Part shown: in pieces, positions 37,896 through 46,524 of the stretch
Layout of the letters: each line of letters opens with the position of its first letter
Numbering within the stretch: the first letter of the stretch is position 1
Assembly (NCBI GenBank): GCA_964465145.1
Contig: CAYXJR010000004.1
Coordinates: 46,459-110,458, forward strand
Origin: JAUVKA01 sp964465145
GTDB taxonomy: Bacteria > Bacteroidota > Bacteroidia > Bacteroidales > UBA12481
Direction of reading: 5' to 3'
Length of the DNA: 64,000 nt
Notes under the pieces: model-generated
The model's input: the letters and a program-made list of their open reading frames with translations, nothing else
The model's database searches: none
What the model was told of the DNA's origin: nothing
Translations under genes and position numbers: made by a program

Positions 37896-37927
37896 GCCGG
37901 CTGAACCCGGTTTCAGATAATATAGGT

Positions 37928-37964
37928 AAAAGGCTTTCTTCTGTCCAGGGGAAAGCTTTTTTTT
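37928..37964 (+). terminator. Intrinsic terminator after the ribosomal cluster
   Basis: AAAAGGCTTTC at 37928-37938 pairs with GAAAGCTTTTT at 37951-37961 (one G-U pair) around a 12-nt loop, followed by a run of eight T. It separates rpmB-rpmG-DUF4295 from ftsY. Confidence 0.7.
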
Positions 37965-37990
37965 ATTTAATCCCTTACACATTTATATAT

Positions 37991-38944
37991 ATGGGCCTCT
38001 TCAAAAGACTATCCCAGGATAAAAAACAAAATCTTGATAAAGGACTGGAAAAGACCAGGGAAAGTGTGTTTAAAAAACTATCCAGGGCCATTGCTGGCAA
38101 ATCCAGGGTTGATGATGATGTCCTGGATAATCTTGAAGAAGTTCTTATAAGTTCAGATGTTGGTGTAAATACGACTCTTCGGATAATTGAAAGAATTGAA
38201 AACCGTGTGTCCAAAGAAAAATATCTGGGTACCCAGGAGTTACATGTTGTTCTTAAAGACGTTATTGCAGGCCTTCTGGACGAGAATCAAAAAGAAAGTA
38301 TAGTTGATGATCCATGGTCGCCAGCTCAAAAGCCTTATGTGATCATGGTTGTAGGTGTTAATGGAGTTGGAAAAACTACTACTATAGGCAAGTTGGCTCA
38401 TCATTATAAGCTTGCAGGAAAAAAGGTCGTACTGGGTGCAGCTGATACATTCAGAGCTGCCGCGGTTGAGCAGCTGCAGATCTGGGCCGATCGCGTGGAT
38501 GTACCTATAGTAAAGCAAAAAATGGGTTCGGATCCTGCATCTGTGGCCTTTGATACGCTTAAGTCAGCCTTGACCAGGGAAAGTGATGTGGTTATTATTG
38601 ATACAGCAGGCCGATTGCATAATAAAGTTAATCTCATGAATGAGCTTACCAAGATAAAAATGGTAATGCAAAAAGTTATTCCGGATGCACCCCATGAAGT
38701 ATTGCTTATCCTCGATGGCTCAACCGGACAAAATGCATTCGAGCAGGCAAAACAATTTACAGCCGCCACTGAGGTAACTGCACTTGCTCTGACCAAGCTT
38801 GATGGTACAGCTAAAGGCGGTGTGGTTATCGGCATCAGCGATCAGTTCCATATTCCTGTGAAATACATTGGGATAGGAGAGAAAATGTCGGATCTTATGA
38901 TTTTCAATAAACATGAATTTGTCGATTCACTTTTTTCTAAATAG
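37991..38944 (+). CDS. ftsY: Signal recognition particle receptor FtsY
   Basis: 317 aa SRP-type GTPase that delivers ribosome-nascent-chain complexes to the Sec translocon. NG domain motifs: G1 GVNGVGKT (122-129), AADTFRAAA (150-158), DTAGR (204-208), TKLDGTAKGG and a terminal IGEKMSDL. The acidic A domain of proteobacterial FtsY is absent, as usual in Bacteroidota. Followed by rimO after 8 bp. Confidence 0.97.
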   Translation: MGLFKRLSQDKKQNLDKGLEKTRESVFKKLSRAIAGKSRVDDDVLDNLEEVLISSDVGVNTTLRIIERIENRVSKEKYLGTQELHVVLKDVIAGLLDENQKESIVDDPWSPAQKPYVIMVVGVNGVGKTTTIGKLAHHYKLAGKKVVLGAADTFRAAAVEQLQIWADRVDVPIVKQKMGSDPASVAFDTLKSALTRESDVVIIDTAGRLHNKVNLMNELTKIKMVMQKVIPDAPHEVLLILDGSTGQNAFEQAKQFTAATEVTALALTKLDGTAKGGVVIGISDQFHIPVKYIGIGEKMSDLMIFNKHEFVDSLFSK

Positions 38945-38952
38945 TCCAAATT

Positions 38953-40251
38953 TTGCAAGCAATTGATATCATCAATCTTGGCTGCTCAAAGAATCTTGTT
39001 GATGCCGAGGTATTACAAACACAGCTAAGATCTAACGGTGTACTTGTCAGGATAAACCCAGATCCGGTTACAGCTCCAATCGTTATAATAAATACCTGTG
39101 GTTTTATTGGTGATGCCAAGGAGGAGTCTATTGAGACGATTCTTGATACTATTCAACACAAGGGAGGGGTGAATGGTCTGGAAAAGGTATATGTAATGGG
39201 ATGCCTTTCCCAACGCTATAAAATTGACCTTCAAAAAGAGATTCCGGAAGTAGATGGCTATTACGGCGTTGATCAGGTTAGCGAGCTTGTAAGGGACCTG
39301 GGATTGCGCTACTACCAGGATAAGCTGGAGAAAAGGGAGCACAGCACTGCGGGGCATTATGCATATCTTAAAATAGCTGAAGGCTGCAACCGGAATTGTG
39401 CCTTCTGCTCCATACCTATTATTCGTGGACGTCAGGTTTCGAGATCTGTGGAATCACTTCTTAAGGAAGCATCCTTCCTTACCGAAAATGGCACTAAAGA
39501 ACTGATCTTAATTGCCCAGGACCTGTCGAGCTATGGAATCGATCTTTACAAAAAATCAGCATTGGTTCAACTTGTTCAGAAGCTAGAAAAAATCCAAGGG
39601 CTCGAATGGATACGACTCCATTATACCTATCCGAATCGTTTTCCAGATAAGCTGATTGAACTGATATCAGGATCTGATAAAATCTGTAATTACCTTGATA
39701 TACCCTTTCAGCACATTAGTGATAACATGTTGAAAATCATGAGAAGAGGGCATACACGGGAAGAAAGTATAGGGCTAATCAGGAAATTGAGAGAAAGAAT
39801 TCCGGATCTGGCCCTGCGGACCACTCTGCTGGTTGGCCATCCGGGTGAGAAGGAGGCTGATTTCCAGGAGTTGATGGATTTTGTTAAGGAAACACGATTC
39901 GACCGCCTGGGAGTTTTTACCTACAGCCATGAGGAAGGAACCCACGCTTATGCTAATTATAAAGATGATATCCCCCAGAAAATGAAAACAGAAAGGGCTT
40001 CCAGAATAATGGAAATCCAACAGAAAATATCAGCAGAAATCAATGCTGAAAAGCTGGGGTCAACTATACGCGTTTTGATAGATCGTTTAGAAAATGATTA
40101 CTATGTTGGAAGATCACAGTACGACTCACCTGAAGTAGACAATGAGATCCTGATTCCCGCAGGCCCAAAGCCGCTTGAAGTTGGAACATTTTTTGATGTT
40201 AAAATAACTTCATCCGAGGAGTTTGATCTGTATGGAGAGGTAGTTGGATAA
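38953..40251 (+). CDS. rimO: Ribosomal protein uS12 methylthiotransferase RimO
   Basis: 432 aa MiaB-type radical SAM enzyme that methylthiolates Asp88 of uS12. The UPF0004 domain has C11 (LGCSKN), C49 and C84; the radical SAM motif EGCNRNCAFCSIP has C145, C149 and C152; a TRAM domain closes the C-terminus. The start is a TTG at 38953; no ATG fits upstream, so the exact start is uncertain. Its 3' end is followed by heptamer tandem repeats. Confidence 0.95.
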   Translation: MQAIDIINLGCSKNLVDAEVLQTQLRSNGVLVRINPDPVTAPIVIINTCGFIGDAKEESIETILDTIQHKGGVNGLEKVYVMGCLSQRYKIDLQKEIPEVDGYYGVDQVSELVRDLGLRYYQDKLEKREHSTAGHYAYLKIAEGCNRNCAFCSIPIIRGRQVSRSVESLLKEASFLTENGTKELILIAQDLSSYGIDLYKKSALVQLVQKLEKIQGLEWIRLHYTYPNRFPDKLIELISGSDKICNYLDIPFQHISDNMLKIMRRGHTREESIGLIRKLRERIPDLALRTTLLVGHPGEKEADFQELMDFVKETRFDRLGVFTYSHEEGTHAYANYKDDIPQKMKTERASRIMEIQQKISAEINAEKLGSTIRVLIDRLENDYYVGRSQYDSPEVDNEILIPAGPKPLEVGTFFDVKITSSEEFDLYGEVVG

Positions 40252-40259
40252 AAAGGATG

Positions 40260-40353
40260 TTGCAGGTTGCAGGTTGCAGGTTGCAGGTTGCAGGTTTTTG
40301 GTTTATCTTACGTCTTTGGTCTTAGGTCTTGTATCTTGTATCTTGTATCTTGA
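40260..40353. repeat. Two adjacent heptamer tandem tracts
   Basis: TTGCAGG is repeated five times perfectly at 40260-40294. A second tract of six degenerate heptamers (GTCTTTG, GTCTTAG, GTCTTGT, ATCTTGT, ATCTTGT, ATCTTGA) occupies 40312-40353. Both lie in the gap between rimO and the thioesterase gene, in place of any visible promoter. Confidence 0.9.
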
Positions 40354-40357
40354 ACTT

Positions 40358-40765
40358 ATGTATTGTCACGAAACAAAAATCCGGGTCCGATACGGTGAGA
40401 CCGACACAATGGGATATGTGTATTACGGTCATTATGCTACTTATTATGAAGTTGGCCGGACTGAAATGATCCGAGAACTTGGATTGACCTACCGCTCTTT
40501 GGAAGAAAGTGGCTTTTTTCTCCCCGTTGTTCATTTGGAATGCCGGTACCTGAAACCAGCCAGATACGATGACCTCCTGACTGTACGAACCACGATTTTG
40601 GAAATGCCAACAGCAAGAATACGCTTTGGCTATGAGATCTTTAACGAATCCGGAGAAAAGATTAACGAGGGTCAGACCAGCCTGGTATTTACTAATAGAA
40701 TAAGCCGGAGACCCACTCGTCCTCCAGATGTTTTAGTAGACGCTCTAAAACCATATTATAAATGA
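40358..40765 (+). CDS. Acyl-CoA thioesterase, hotdog fold (YbgC/FadM type)
   Basis: 135 aa. I chose ATG 40358: a frame open from 40244 would translate the heptamer repeats and is unlikely. The 4HBT signature RVRYGETDTMGYVYYGHYAT carries the catalytic Asp, and LGLTYRSLEESGFFLPVV follows. Such enzymes hydrolyse acyl-CoA in the cytoplasm; the natural substrate is unknown. Overlaps the TonB receptor gene by 4 bases. Confidence 0.9.
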   Translation: MYCHETKIRVRYGETDTMGYVYYGHYATYYEVGRTEMIRELGLTYRSLEESGFFLPVVHLECRYLKPARYDDLLTVRTTILEMPTARIRFGYEIFNESGEKINEGQTSLVFTNRISRRPTRPPDVLVDALKPYYK

Positions 40766-43209
40766 TGAAATTTATCCAAAAGGAAAATTTTAGGAACATT
40801 TTTCTTGTATTCCTTTTAACCTTTATTGGGCTGACCAATTCGATTGCTCAGAAATACACTATCAGTGGAACTGTCGAGGACAAAAAAACTGGTGAACGGC
40901 TGCTGAATGCCAATATTTATGATCCGGATACATACAGGGGGGTAATCTCCAATAATTTTGGATTTTTCAGTCTTACACTGGCATCGGGAGAAGTAAAATT
41001 GACCTGTTCTTTTGTGGGGTACCAGTCTTTAAATATTGCATTTAATCTCACCAGGGATACTCTGATCAAATTAATTATGGATCCGATAATTAATCTGGAT
41101 GAGATAGTTATTTCTGCACAGAAATCTCGTTCGGCTGTAAGAAGCACTCAGATGGGAATGACGGAATTAAGTTCACAAACTATAAAAAGTCTTCCTGTGC
41201 TTTTCGGAGAGGTAGATGTTTTAAAGGCTTTGCAGTTACTCCCGGGTGTTCAATCCGGCAGCGAGGGCACAAGTGGTATTTATGTGCGGGGCGGGGGCCC
41301 AGACCAAAACCTTATTCTTCTCGACGGAGTGCCTGTTTATAATGCGAACCACCTTTTTGGTTTCTTTTCCGTTTTCAATCCTGACGGTATTCAATCTGTA
41401 AAACTTATAAAGGGTGGATTTCCTGCAAGGTTTGGGGGCCGCCTTTCGTCAGTACTCGATATACGGCTTAAAGATGGAAACAATAAGCAATTCCAGGCAG
41501 AAGGCAGCGTTGGGATCATCTCCTCTAAGCTCACTCTTGAAGGCCCAATCTGGAAAGACCGAACCTCCTTTATCGTTTCTGGCCGAAGGACCTATCTGGA
41601 TGTTTTGGCTCGGCCTTTCATTGCCCTGGCCAATACATCCAGCTCTGAAAGGGTGAATGGAGGCTACTATTTTTATGATGTTACTGCCAAAGTAAATCAT
41701 CGTTTTTCAGATAAAAGCCGACTCTTTCTAAGTACTTACATAGGGCGGGATAAAGCATATCTGAATGTCAGAGATAAGGGTAATAGCTATGATAGTTATA
41801 ATAATTATAGTTCCGACAGCGAATTTGGACTGGGATGGGGAAATCTCACCACCGCTCTTCGATGGAATTATATTATCAGTCCAAAGTTATTTTCCAATAC
41901 CACACTGACCTATAGCAAGTACAATTTTCTCACCAAAATGAAGTCTGAGAGTAAAAGGGATGACGTGCTTACAGAGATGTTCGAGTTGGGTTATGATTCA
42001 GGTATAGAGGATGTTGCCGGGAAAATTGATTTTGATTTTCTTCCAAATCCCAATCACTCTATTAAATTCGGCTACAATCATATTTTCCATACTTTCAGCC
42101 CCGGGGTTACCATTTTTCGTATGGATGAGGAGAACATGGATGTGCCTGTAGACACCACTTTTGGTAACACGAATATCAATGCACATGAATTGGCTCTGTA
42201 TGTTGAGGATGATTGGGAGATCGGAACTCGTTTTAAGGCAAATTTCGGAATGCACTTTTCAGGTTTTCTTGTTGATGACAGTTCATATACCGCTTTACAG
42301 CCAAGGATTTCAGCGCGTTACCTGATTAGTGAAAACCTGAGCATCAAGGCTGCTTATACCCATATGACACAATACATCCATTTACTAACCAATTCCACTA
42401 TTGGTTTACCCACGGATCTATGGGTTCCTTCTACAGCCTTTATAAAACCTCAAAAATCCATGCAGTATGCCCTGGGTTTATCCTATGAAATGAGGGATGG
42501 AATTGAACTGAGCCTGGAGGGGTATTATAAGACTATGGATCACCTCATTGAATACAAGGAGGGTGCCAGTTTCTTCAGTTTTAGCAATGATTGGCAGGAT
42601 AAATTAGAATTTGGCCGGGGTCTGGCTTATGGAGGGGAAGTTCTGGTTCGTAAACAGCAAGGGAAGACTACAGGCTGGGTTGGCTATACTCTTTCCTGGT
42701 CGAACAGAAAGTTTGAAAATATAAGCTTTGGAGAATGGTTTCCATATCGGTACGATCGAAGGCATGATGTATCAATCGTCCTGAATCAGAAGATCAAGGA
42801 TAATATTGATATTGGGATAACCTGGGTGTATGGGACAGGAAATGCAGTGACTCTGGCGTTGGAGAAGTACTCTGATTTATATAGCGGCTGGTATGATGGT
42901 TCTGAGACTAATCCTGGAAGGATTGGAATGGAGTATGTTTACCAAATGATTGAATATTTTGAAAAGAGAAATTCCTACCGTATGCCAGCCTATCACCGTC
43001 TGGATATAGGTGTTAACTTTCATAAACAGACCAAATGGGGCGATCGAACCTGGTCTGTTGGGGTTTACAATGCATACAATCGCAAGAATCCCTTCTTCCT
43101 TAATTTTGAAACAGAGTTCGACATTGTTCAACCTCCTTATACGGTTCTTAAACAATATAGTCTGTTTCCAATAATTCCATCTGTTAGTTATAGTTTCCGG
43201 ATTAGGTAA
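40762..43209 (+). CDS. TonB-dependent outer-membrane receptor
   Basis: 815 aa. A signal peptide spans residues 1 to about 29. A carboxypeptidase-like Ig domain follows (KYTISGTVEDKKTGERLLNA, LTCSFVGYQSL), then a plug domain with LPGVQSGSEGTSGIYVRGG and QNLILLDGVPVYN, then a long beta-barrel ending in YSFRIR. It imports an unknown substrate using TonB energy. The DUF4249 lipoprotein gene lies 15 bp downstream. This pairing is common in Bacteroidota and is distinct from SusC/SusD. Confidence 0.93.
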   Translation: MMKFIQKENFRNIFLVFLLTFIGLTNSIAQKYTISGTVEDKKTGERLLNANIYDPDTYRGVISNNFGFFSLTLASGEVKLTCSFVGYQSLNIAFNLTRDTLIKLIMDPIINLDEIVISAQKSRSAVRSTQMGMTELSSQTIKSLPVLFGEVDVLKALQLLPGVQSGSEGTSGIYVRGGGPDQNLILLDGVPVYNANHLFGFFSVFNPDGIQSVKLIKGGFPARFGGRLSSVLDIRLKDGNNKQFQAEGSVGIISSKLTLEGPIWKDRTSFIVSGRRTYLDVLARPFIALANTSSSERVNGGYYFYDVTAKVNHRFSDKSRLFLSTYIGRDKAYLNVRDKGNSYDSYNNYSSDSEFGLGWGNLTTALRWNYIISPKLFSNTTLTYSKYNFLTKMKSESKRDDVLTEMFELGYDSGIEDVAGKIDFDFLPNPNHSIKFGYNHIFHTFSPGVTIFRMDEENMDVPVDTTFGNTNINAHELALYVEDDWEIGTRFKANFGMHFSGFLVDDSSYTALQPRISARYLISENLSIKAAYTHMTQYIHLLTNSTIGLPTDLWVPSTAFIKPQKSMQYALGLSYEMRDGIELSLEGYYKTMDHLIEYKEGASFFSFSNDWQDKLEFGRGLAYGGEVLVRKQQGKTTGWVGYTLSWSNRKFENISFGEWFPYRYDRRHDVSIVLNQKIKDNIDIGITWVYGTGNAVTLALEKYSDLYSGWYDGSETNPGRIGMEYVYQMIEYFEKRNSYRMPAYHRLDIGVNFHKQTKWGDRTWSVGVYNAYNRKNPFFLNFETEFDIVQPPYTVLKQYSLFPIIPSVSYSFRIR

Positions 43210-43224
43210 ACCATGGGTTTCATC

Positions 43225-44157
43225 ATGAAGAAAATTTTATATTTTATTGTAATTGCCTTACTGTTAGGTTCTTGTCAAAAAATTATAGATATTTCTGTGC
43301 CCGACCAGTCAAGAAAAATAGTTCTTGGTTCGATTATAAACTCCGATAATCTCGTAGTTGTGCGTCTATCAGAAAGCAAATCTATTCTGGAGGATAATGA
43401 TTTTATTTTACTGGAGGATGCAGAAGTGAAATTATTTGAGGAGAATCAATATGTTGGTACACTAAATTATACAGGATCCTCCAGGTATGTTTTGCCTGAT
43501 TTCTATCCCGTGAATGAAAGAACATATCGTATTGAGGTAAACCATCAGGTACTGGCATCTGTTCGATCGGAAATTAGAATTCCTAAGACAGTTCCTATAC
43601 TTGAAATAGATACTTCAAGCACAATTAGTGAATACGGAAATGAAACATATATAGTTAATGTCAAAATTGCCGATCCAGGTGGTGAAGATAATTTTTATAC
43701 TTTGTCTGTGGCCGCAACCAGCAGAGTTTTTGATTGGAATACACAGGAGCTTACCGATAGTATTGAAACACACATGCTTTATTTAAACTCAATCGACGAG
43801 GGCGATCCTGGGATAGGAGGGGAATTGGTAAATCAGGATCTTAATTATTTTATTGATGATAAGCTTTTTGTGTCTGATGCTCTTTTCGATGGGCAGGAGC
43901 ATGAGTTTTCTGTGGCTATTGAATCCTATTTTTTTTATGGAATGGCTGATACAGTTATGTTGGATGTAAGATTGGATCACATCGATCCCTCCTATTATTA
44001 TTACTCAGTATCAAAACAAAAGTATTACCAGGCAGATGGAAACCCATTTTCCGAACCGGTTCAGGTATACAATAACATTGAGAACGGGTTTGGGATTCTA
44101 TCGGCTTATGCCAGGGCTTCCAGCCAATATAATATGATTATCAAGGGAGAAAAATAG
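43225..44157 (+). CDS. DUF4249 lipoprotein
   Basis: 310 aa. ATG 43225 gives the signal MKKILYFIVIALLLGSCQK with lipobox LLGSC and lipidated C17; a start at 43213 would add four residues. The body is beta-rich with DVPDQ-like and LEDAEVKLFEENQYVG segments of DUF4249, a family that partners TonB receptors on the outer-membrane surface. Binding partner of the preceding receptor is inferred from context. Confidence 0.88.
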   Translation: MKKILYFIVIALLLGSCQKIIDISVPDQSRKIVLGSIINSDNLVVVRLSESKSILEDNDFILLEDAEVKLFEENQYVGTLNYTGSSRYVLPDFYPVNERTYRIEVNHQVLASVRSEIRIPKTVPILEIDTSSTISEYGNETYIVNVKIADPGGEDNFYTLSVAATSRVFDWNTQELTDSIETHMLYLNSIDEGDPGIGGELVNQDLNYFIDDKLFVSDALFDGQEHEFSVAIESYFFYGMADTVMLDVRLDHIDPSYYYYSVSKQKYYQADGNPFSEPVQVYNNIENGFGILSAYARASSQYNMIIKGEK

Positions 44158-44204
44158 GAATATCACTAATGCTGTAACATCTTTAAACTATATTCGTCTA
44201 CTCA

Positions 44205-44750
44205 GTGATGACAGCAGAGGAATTCAATACATCGGTAGTACCAATGAACGCCAGGTTGTTCAGGTATGCCTATCGGTTTCTCGAAGACCGGGACGATGCT
44301 CAGGATGCTGTTCAGGAGGTCTTTGTTAAATTGTGGAAAATGAGGGATCAGATGACAGAGGTTATTAACATTGAGGCTTTTGCGGTTCGGATAACCAGGA
44401 ATTATTGTTTGGATAAGATAAAAACCAAGCATACAGTGAGCCTCGATGTGAATGAATATTTCAAAGACAGGATCTCTGATATGAGTGATCCCCAGGAACA
44501 ACTGGTAAAATCCGACACTATGAAAGAACTTGGCCGGTTGGTCCAGGAGTTGCCGGAGCCCCAGCGATCAGTTCTTCGATTAAGGGATGTTGAAGGATAT
44601 TCGAATGAGGAGGTTGGAGAAATACTTGGATTAACACCCGGTAATGTAAGGGTGGTTTTATCCAGAGCAAGAAAAAAAATACGTGAATCATTTATTCAAT
44701 TATACTATGGAACGGAATCAAATAACCGGCTTGTTGCAGAAATATTATAA
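44205..44750 (+). CDS. ECF-family RNA polymerase sigma factor
   Basis: 181 aa. Sigma region 2 is RYAYRFLEDRDDAQDAVQEV with FVKLWKM, and region 4 is LPEPQRSVLRLRDVEGYSNE with EVGEILGLTPGNVRVVLSRA. It directs RNA polymerase to a specific regulon. The next gene starts inside its 3' end and likely encodes the anti-sigma. The two DUF4252 genes downstream are probable regulon members. Confidence 0.93.
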   Translation: MMTAEEFNTSVVPMNARLFRYAYRFLEDRDDAQDAVQEVFVKLWKMRDQMTEVINIEAFAVRITRNYCLDKIKTKHTVSLDVNEYFKDRISDMSDPQEQLVKSDTMKELGRLVQELPEPQRSVLRLRDVEGYSNEEVGEILGLTPGNVRVVLSRARKKIRESFIQLYYGTESNNRLVAEIL

Positions 44751-45282
44751 TGCTTTGAGCAGCCAGGACGAAGAAAAAAAACTGATGGATTACTTCTTAG
44801 GGAGTGATGTTCCTGATGAACTGGACATCGACAGGAAGCATTTTCTGGCGCTAGCCGACATGCAAAATGAGGAGATTGAAGTACCTGCCGATCTGGAATC
44901 CAATATCCTGGCCCGCCTTGCAGTTGAACAAAGACCAGTGAGAAAATTGAATACCAGGTTTTTGTACACTTTGACCAGCGTAGCAGCGGGACTTGCTTTA
45001 ATTGTATCTACTTTCCTGTTTCTTAACAGAGAGCCCAACCTGGGGACTTATGATGATCCACAGATAGCCTACGCCGAGACAAAGCAGGCATTGGAAATGG
45101 TTTCACAATTATTCAATCAGGGAATTGAAAAATTATCAGGCCTGGAGGAAATGGACCGTGCCATGCAGCCTTTGAATCAACTTGAAAATGTGGGGAAAGC
45201 CTCAAAGAATCTAAAATACCTTGAGAAGTTTGACGAGGGTGTCAACGAAACGCATGGGCTTTTAAAAACGGATAACAGATAA
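44707..45282 (+). CDS. Probable single-pass membrane anti-sigma-like protein
   Basis: 191 aa from ATG 44707, overlapping the sigma gene by 44 bases. Residues about 1-75 are acidic and cytoplasmic, one membrane helix (YTLTSVAAGLALIVSTFLFL) follows near 82-101, then a helical extracytoplasmic tail. No classical zinc anti-sigma motif was seen; the call rests on topology and position. The last five codons and the stop lie in a CGGATAA/CAGATAA tandem repeat. Confidence 0.65.
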   Translation: MERNQITGLLQKYYNALSSQDEEKKLMDYFLGSDVPDELDIDRKHFLALADMQNEEIEVPADLESNILARLAVEQRPVRKLNTRFLYTLTSVAAGLALIVSTFLFLNREPNLGTYDDPQIAYAETKQALEMVSQLFNQGIEKLSGLEEMDRAMQPLNQLENVGKASKNLKYLEKFDEGVNETHGLLKTDNR

Positions 45283-45310
45283 CGGATAACGGATAACAGA
45301 TAACGGATAA
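45269..45310. repeat. Heptamer tandem repeat (CGGATAA/CAGATAA, 6 units)
   Basis: Six consecutive heptamers: CGGATAA, CAGATAA, CGGATAA, CGGATAA, CAGATAA, CGGATAA. The tract supplies the stop codon of the upstream gene and ends about 12 bp before the next ATG. Confidence 0.92.
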
Positions 45311-45322
45311 TATCAGATAGTC

Positions 45323-45850
45323 ATGAAGCGATCATTAATAATTTTAATCATATCACTGGCCTCCATATCGCTGGCGGCCCAGAATAAGGTAGTTGATAAG
45401 CTTTTTGAGAAGTACGCTGACCAGGAGGGCTACACTTCGGTGGTGATAACCAAACATATGTTCAATCTCTTCAGTAATGTGGAAACCGAGGATGATGATG
45501 ATTATATGAACATGATTAAGAACCTCAATAATATAAGGATATTATCAGGCCCGGAAGGAAATGCAGGAGGGATTAACTTCTATGATGAGGTAAACTCCAA
45601 ACTGACTGAGGGAGAGTATGAAGAACTCATGGTTATACATGACAGCGATCAGGATATAAAATTCCTTGTTAAGGAGGAAAAGGACTATGTTAGTGAATTG
45701 CTGATGGTTGTGGGAGGAAAAACAAGCAATGTCCTCATTTCCATTACCGGTAATATTGATATGAAGACTGTATCGAAACTTTCAAAAAGTATGGGGATTC
45801 AGGGAATGGGAAACCTGGATAAAATAGATGATACCAAAAAGAAAAAATGA
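45323..45850 (+). CDS. DUF4252 exported protein
   Basis: 175 aa. A signal peptide (MKRSLIILIISLASISLAAQ) precedes the DUF4252 core: VVDKLFEKYADQEGYTSVVI and DDYMNMIKNLNNIRIL, then strands ending in LISITGNIDMKTVSKLSK. No activity is known. Such genes are typically driven by the neighbouring ECF sigma. A second DUF4252 gene lies downstream. Confidence 0.88.
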   Translation: MKRSLIILIISLASISLAAQNKVVDKLFEKYADQEGYTSVVITKHMFNLFSNVETEDDDDYMNMIKNLNNIRILSGPEGNAGGINFYDEVNSKLTEGEYEELMVIHDSDQDIKFLVKEEKDYVSELLMVVGGKTSNVLISITGNIDMKTVSKLSKSMGIQGMGNLDKIDDTKKKK

Positions 45851-45910
45851 TCGTTTTTGAAGAGATAGAAGGACCTATATTGTTTACATAAATTTAATAT
45901 AATCCGAACC

Positions 45911-46462
45911 ATGAACCAATTGAAATATTATTTTCTGGGTATGATAATTATCGCCGGCTTATTCGCTTGTGAAAGTCAGAAAAAAATAAGTGATGTCATT
46001 TACGACAAGTACAATGATCAACCCGGATTTTCCATGATTGCTCTTCCACCAAATTTCGTTGACAAATTCGTTGATGAAAGCCAGAAAGAGCAAAAAGAGT
46101 TGTTAAATCAGATACGTGATCTACGTGTAATGATTTTTGATGATAAAGTAGTGGGCAAGGATAACAAGTCTATATATGAAGAGGTTGATCAGATGCTCAG
46201 CAAAAGGAACTTTGAAGAGTTAATGAGTATAAATAAGAGTGGGTCAAAAGTTACAGTCCAGATTCTGAAAAACAAGGATGTGGTGAAAGAAATGCATGTC
46301 CTGATAAAAGGAGAAGATAAGTTCATAATGGCTAGTTTGCTCGGACGTATTGATTTGAATACCATCACTGAAGCAATGGATAAGATCGATTTTAATGATT
46401 TAGAGGGTATCAAAGGCTTTACCGATGGTTTTGATTTCGACGATTTTAAGTTTGATTTCTAA
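45911..46462 (+). CDS. DUF4252 lipoprotein
   Basis: 183 aa paralogue of the preceding gene: SDVIYDKYNDQPGFSMIALP and LLNQIRDLRVMIF align with the same core. The N-terminus MNQLKYYFLGMIIIAGLFAC is a lipoprotein signal with the lipidated Cys in FAC. The C-terminus is Asp/Phe-rich. A terminator follows immediately. Confidence 0.88.
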   Translation: MNQLKYYFLGMIIIAGLFACESQKKISDVIYDKYNDQPGFSMIALPPNFVDKFVDESQKEQKELLNQIRDLRVMIFDDKVVGKDNKSIYEEVDQMLSKRNFEELMSINKSGSKVTVQILKNKDVVKEMHVLIKGEDKFIMASLLGRIDLNTITEAMDKIDFNDLEGIKGFTDGFDFDDFKFDF

Positions 46463-46488
46463 TATAATTGCCAGATTTCTCCTTTTTG

Positions 46489-46520
46489 AACCGCTGCTCG
46501 ACGCGGTTTTTTTATTTTTG
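46489..46520 (+). terminator. Terminator of the DUF4252 operon overlapping the next promoter
   Basis: AACCGC (46489-46494) pairs with GCGGTT (46503-46508) around TGCTCGAC and leads into a T-run. The T-run continues into TATTTTTG at 46513-46520, a match to the TAnnTTTG -7 box, only 4 bp before the ATG at 46525. Terminator and promoter share bases. Confidence 0.7.
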
Positions 46521-46524
46521 TGCC

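Noticed and set aside
40244..40357. Upstream extension of the thioesterase gene
   Set aside because: It would translate the heptamer tandem repeats and overlap rimO; the family start fits ATG 40358.
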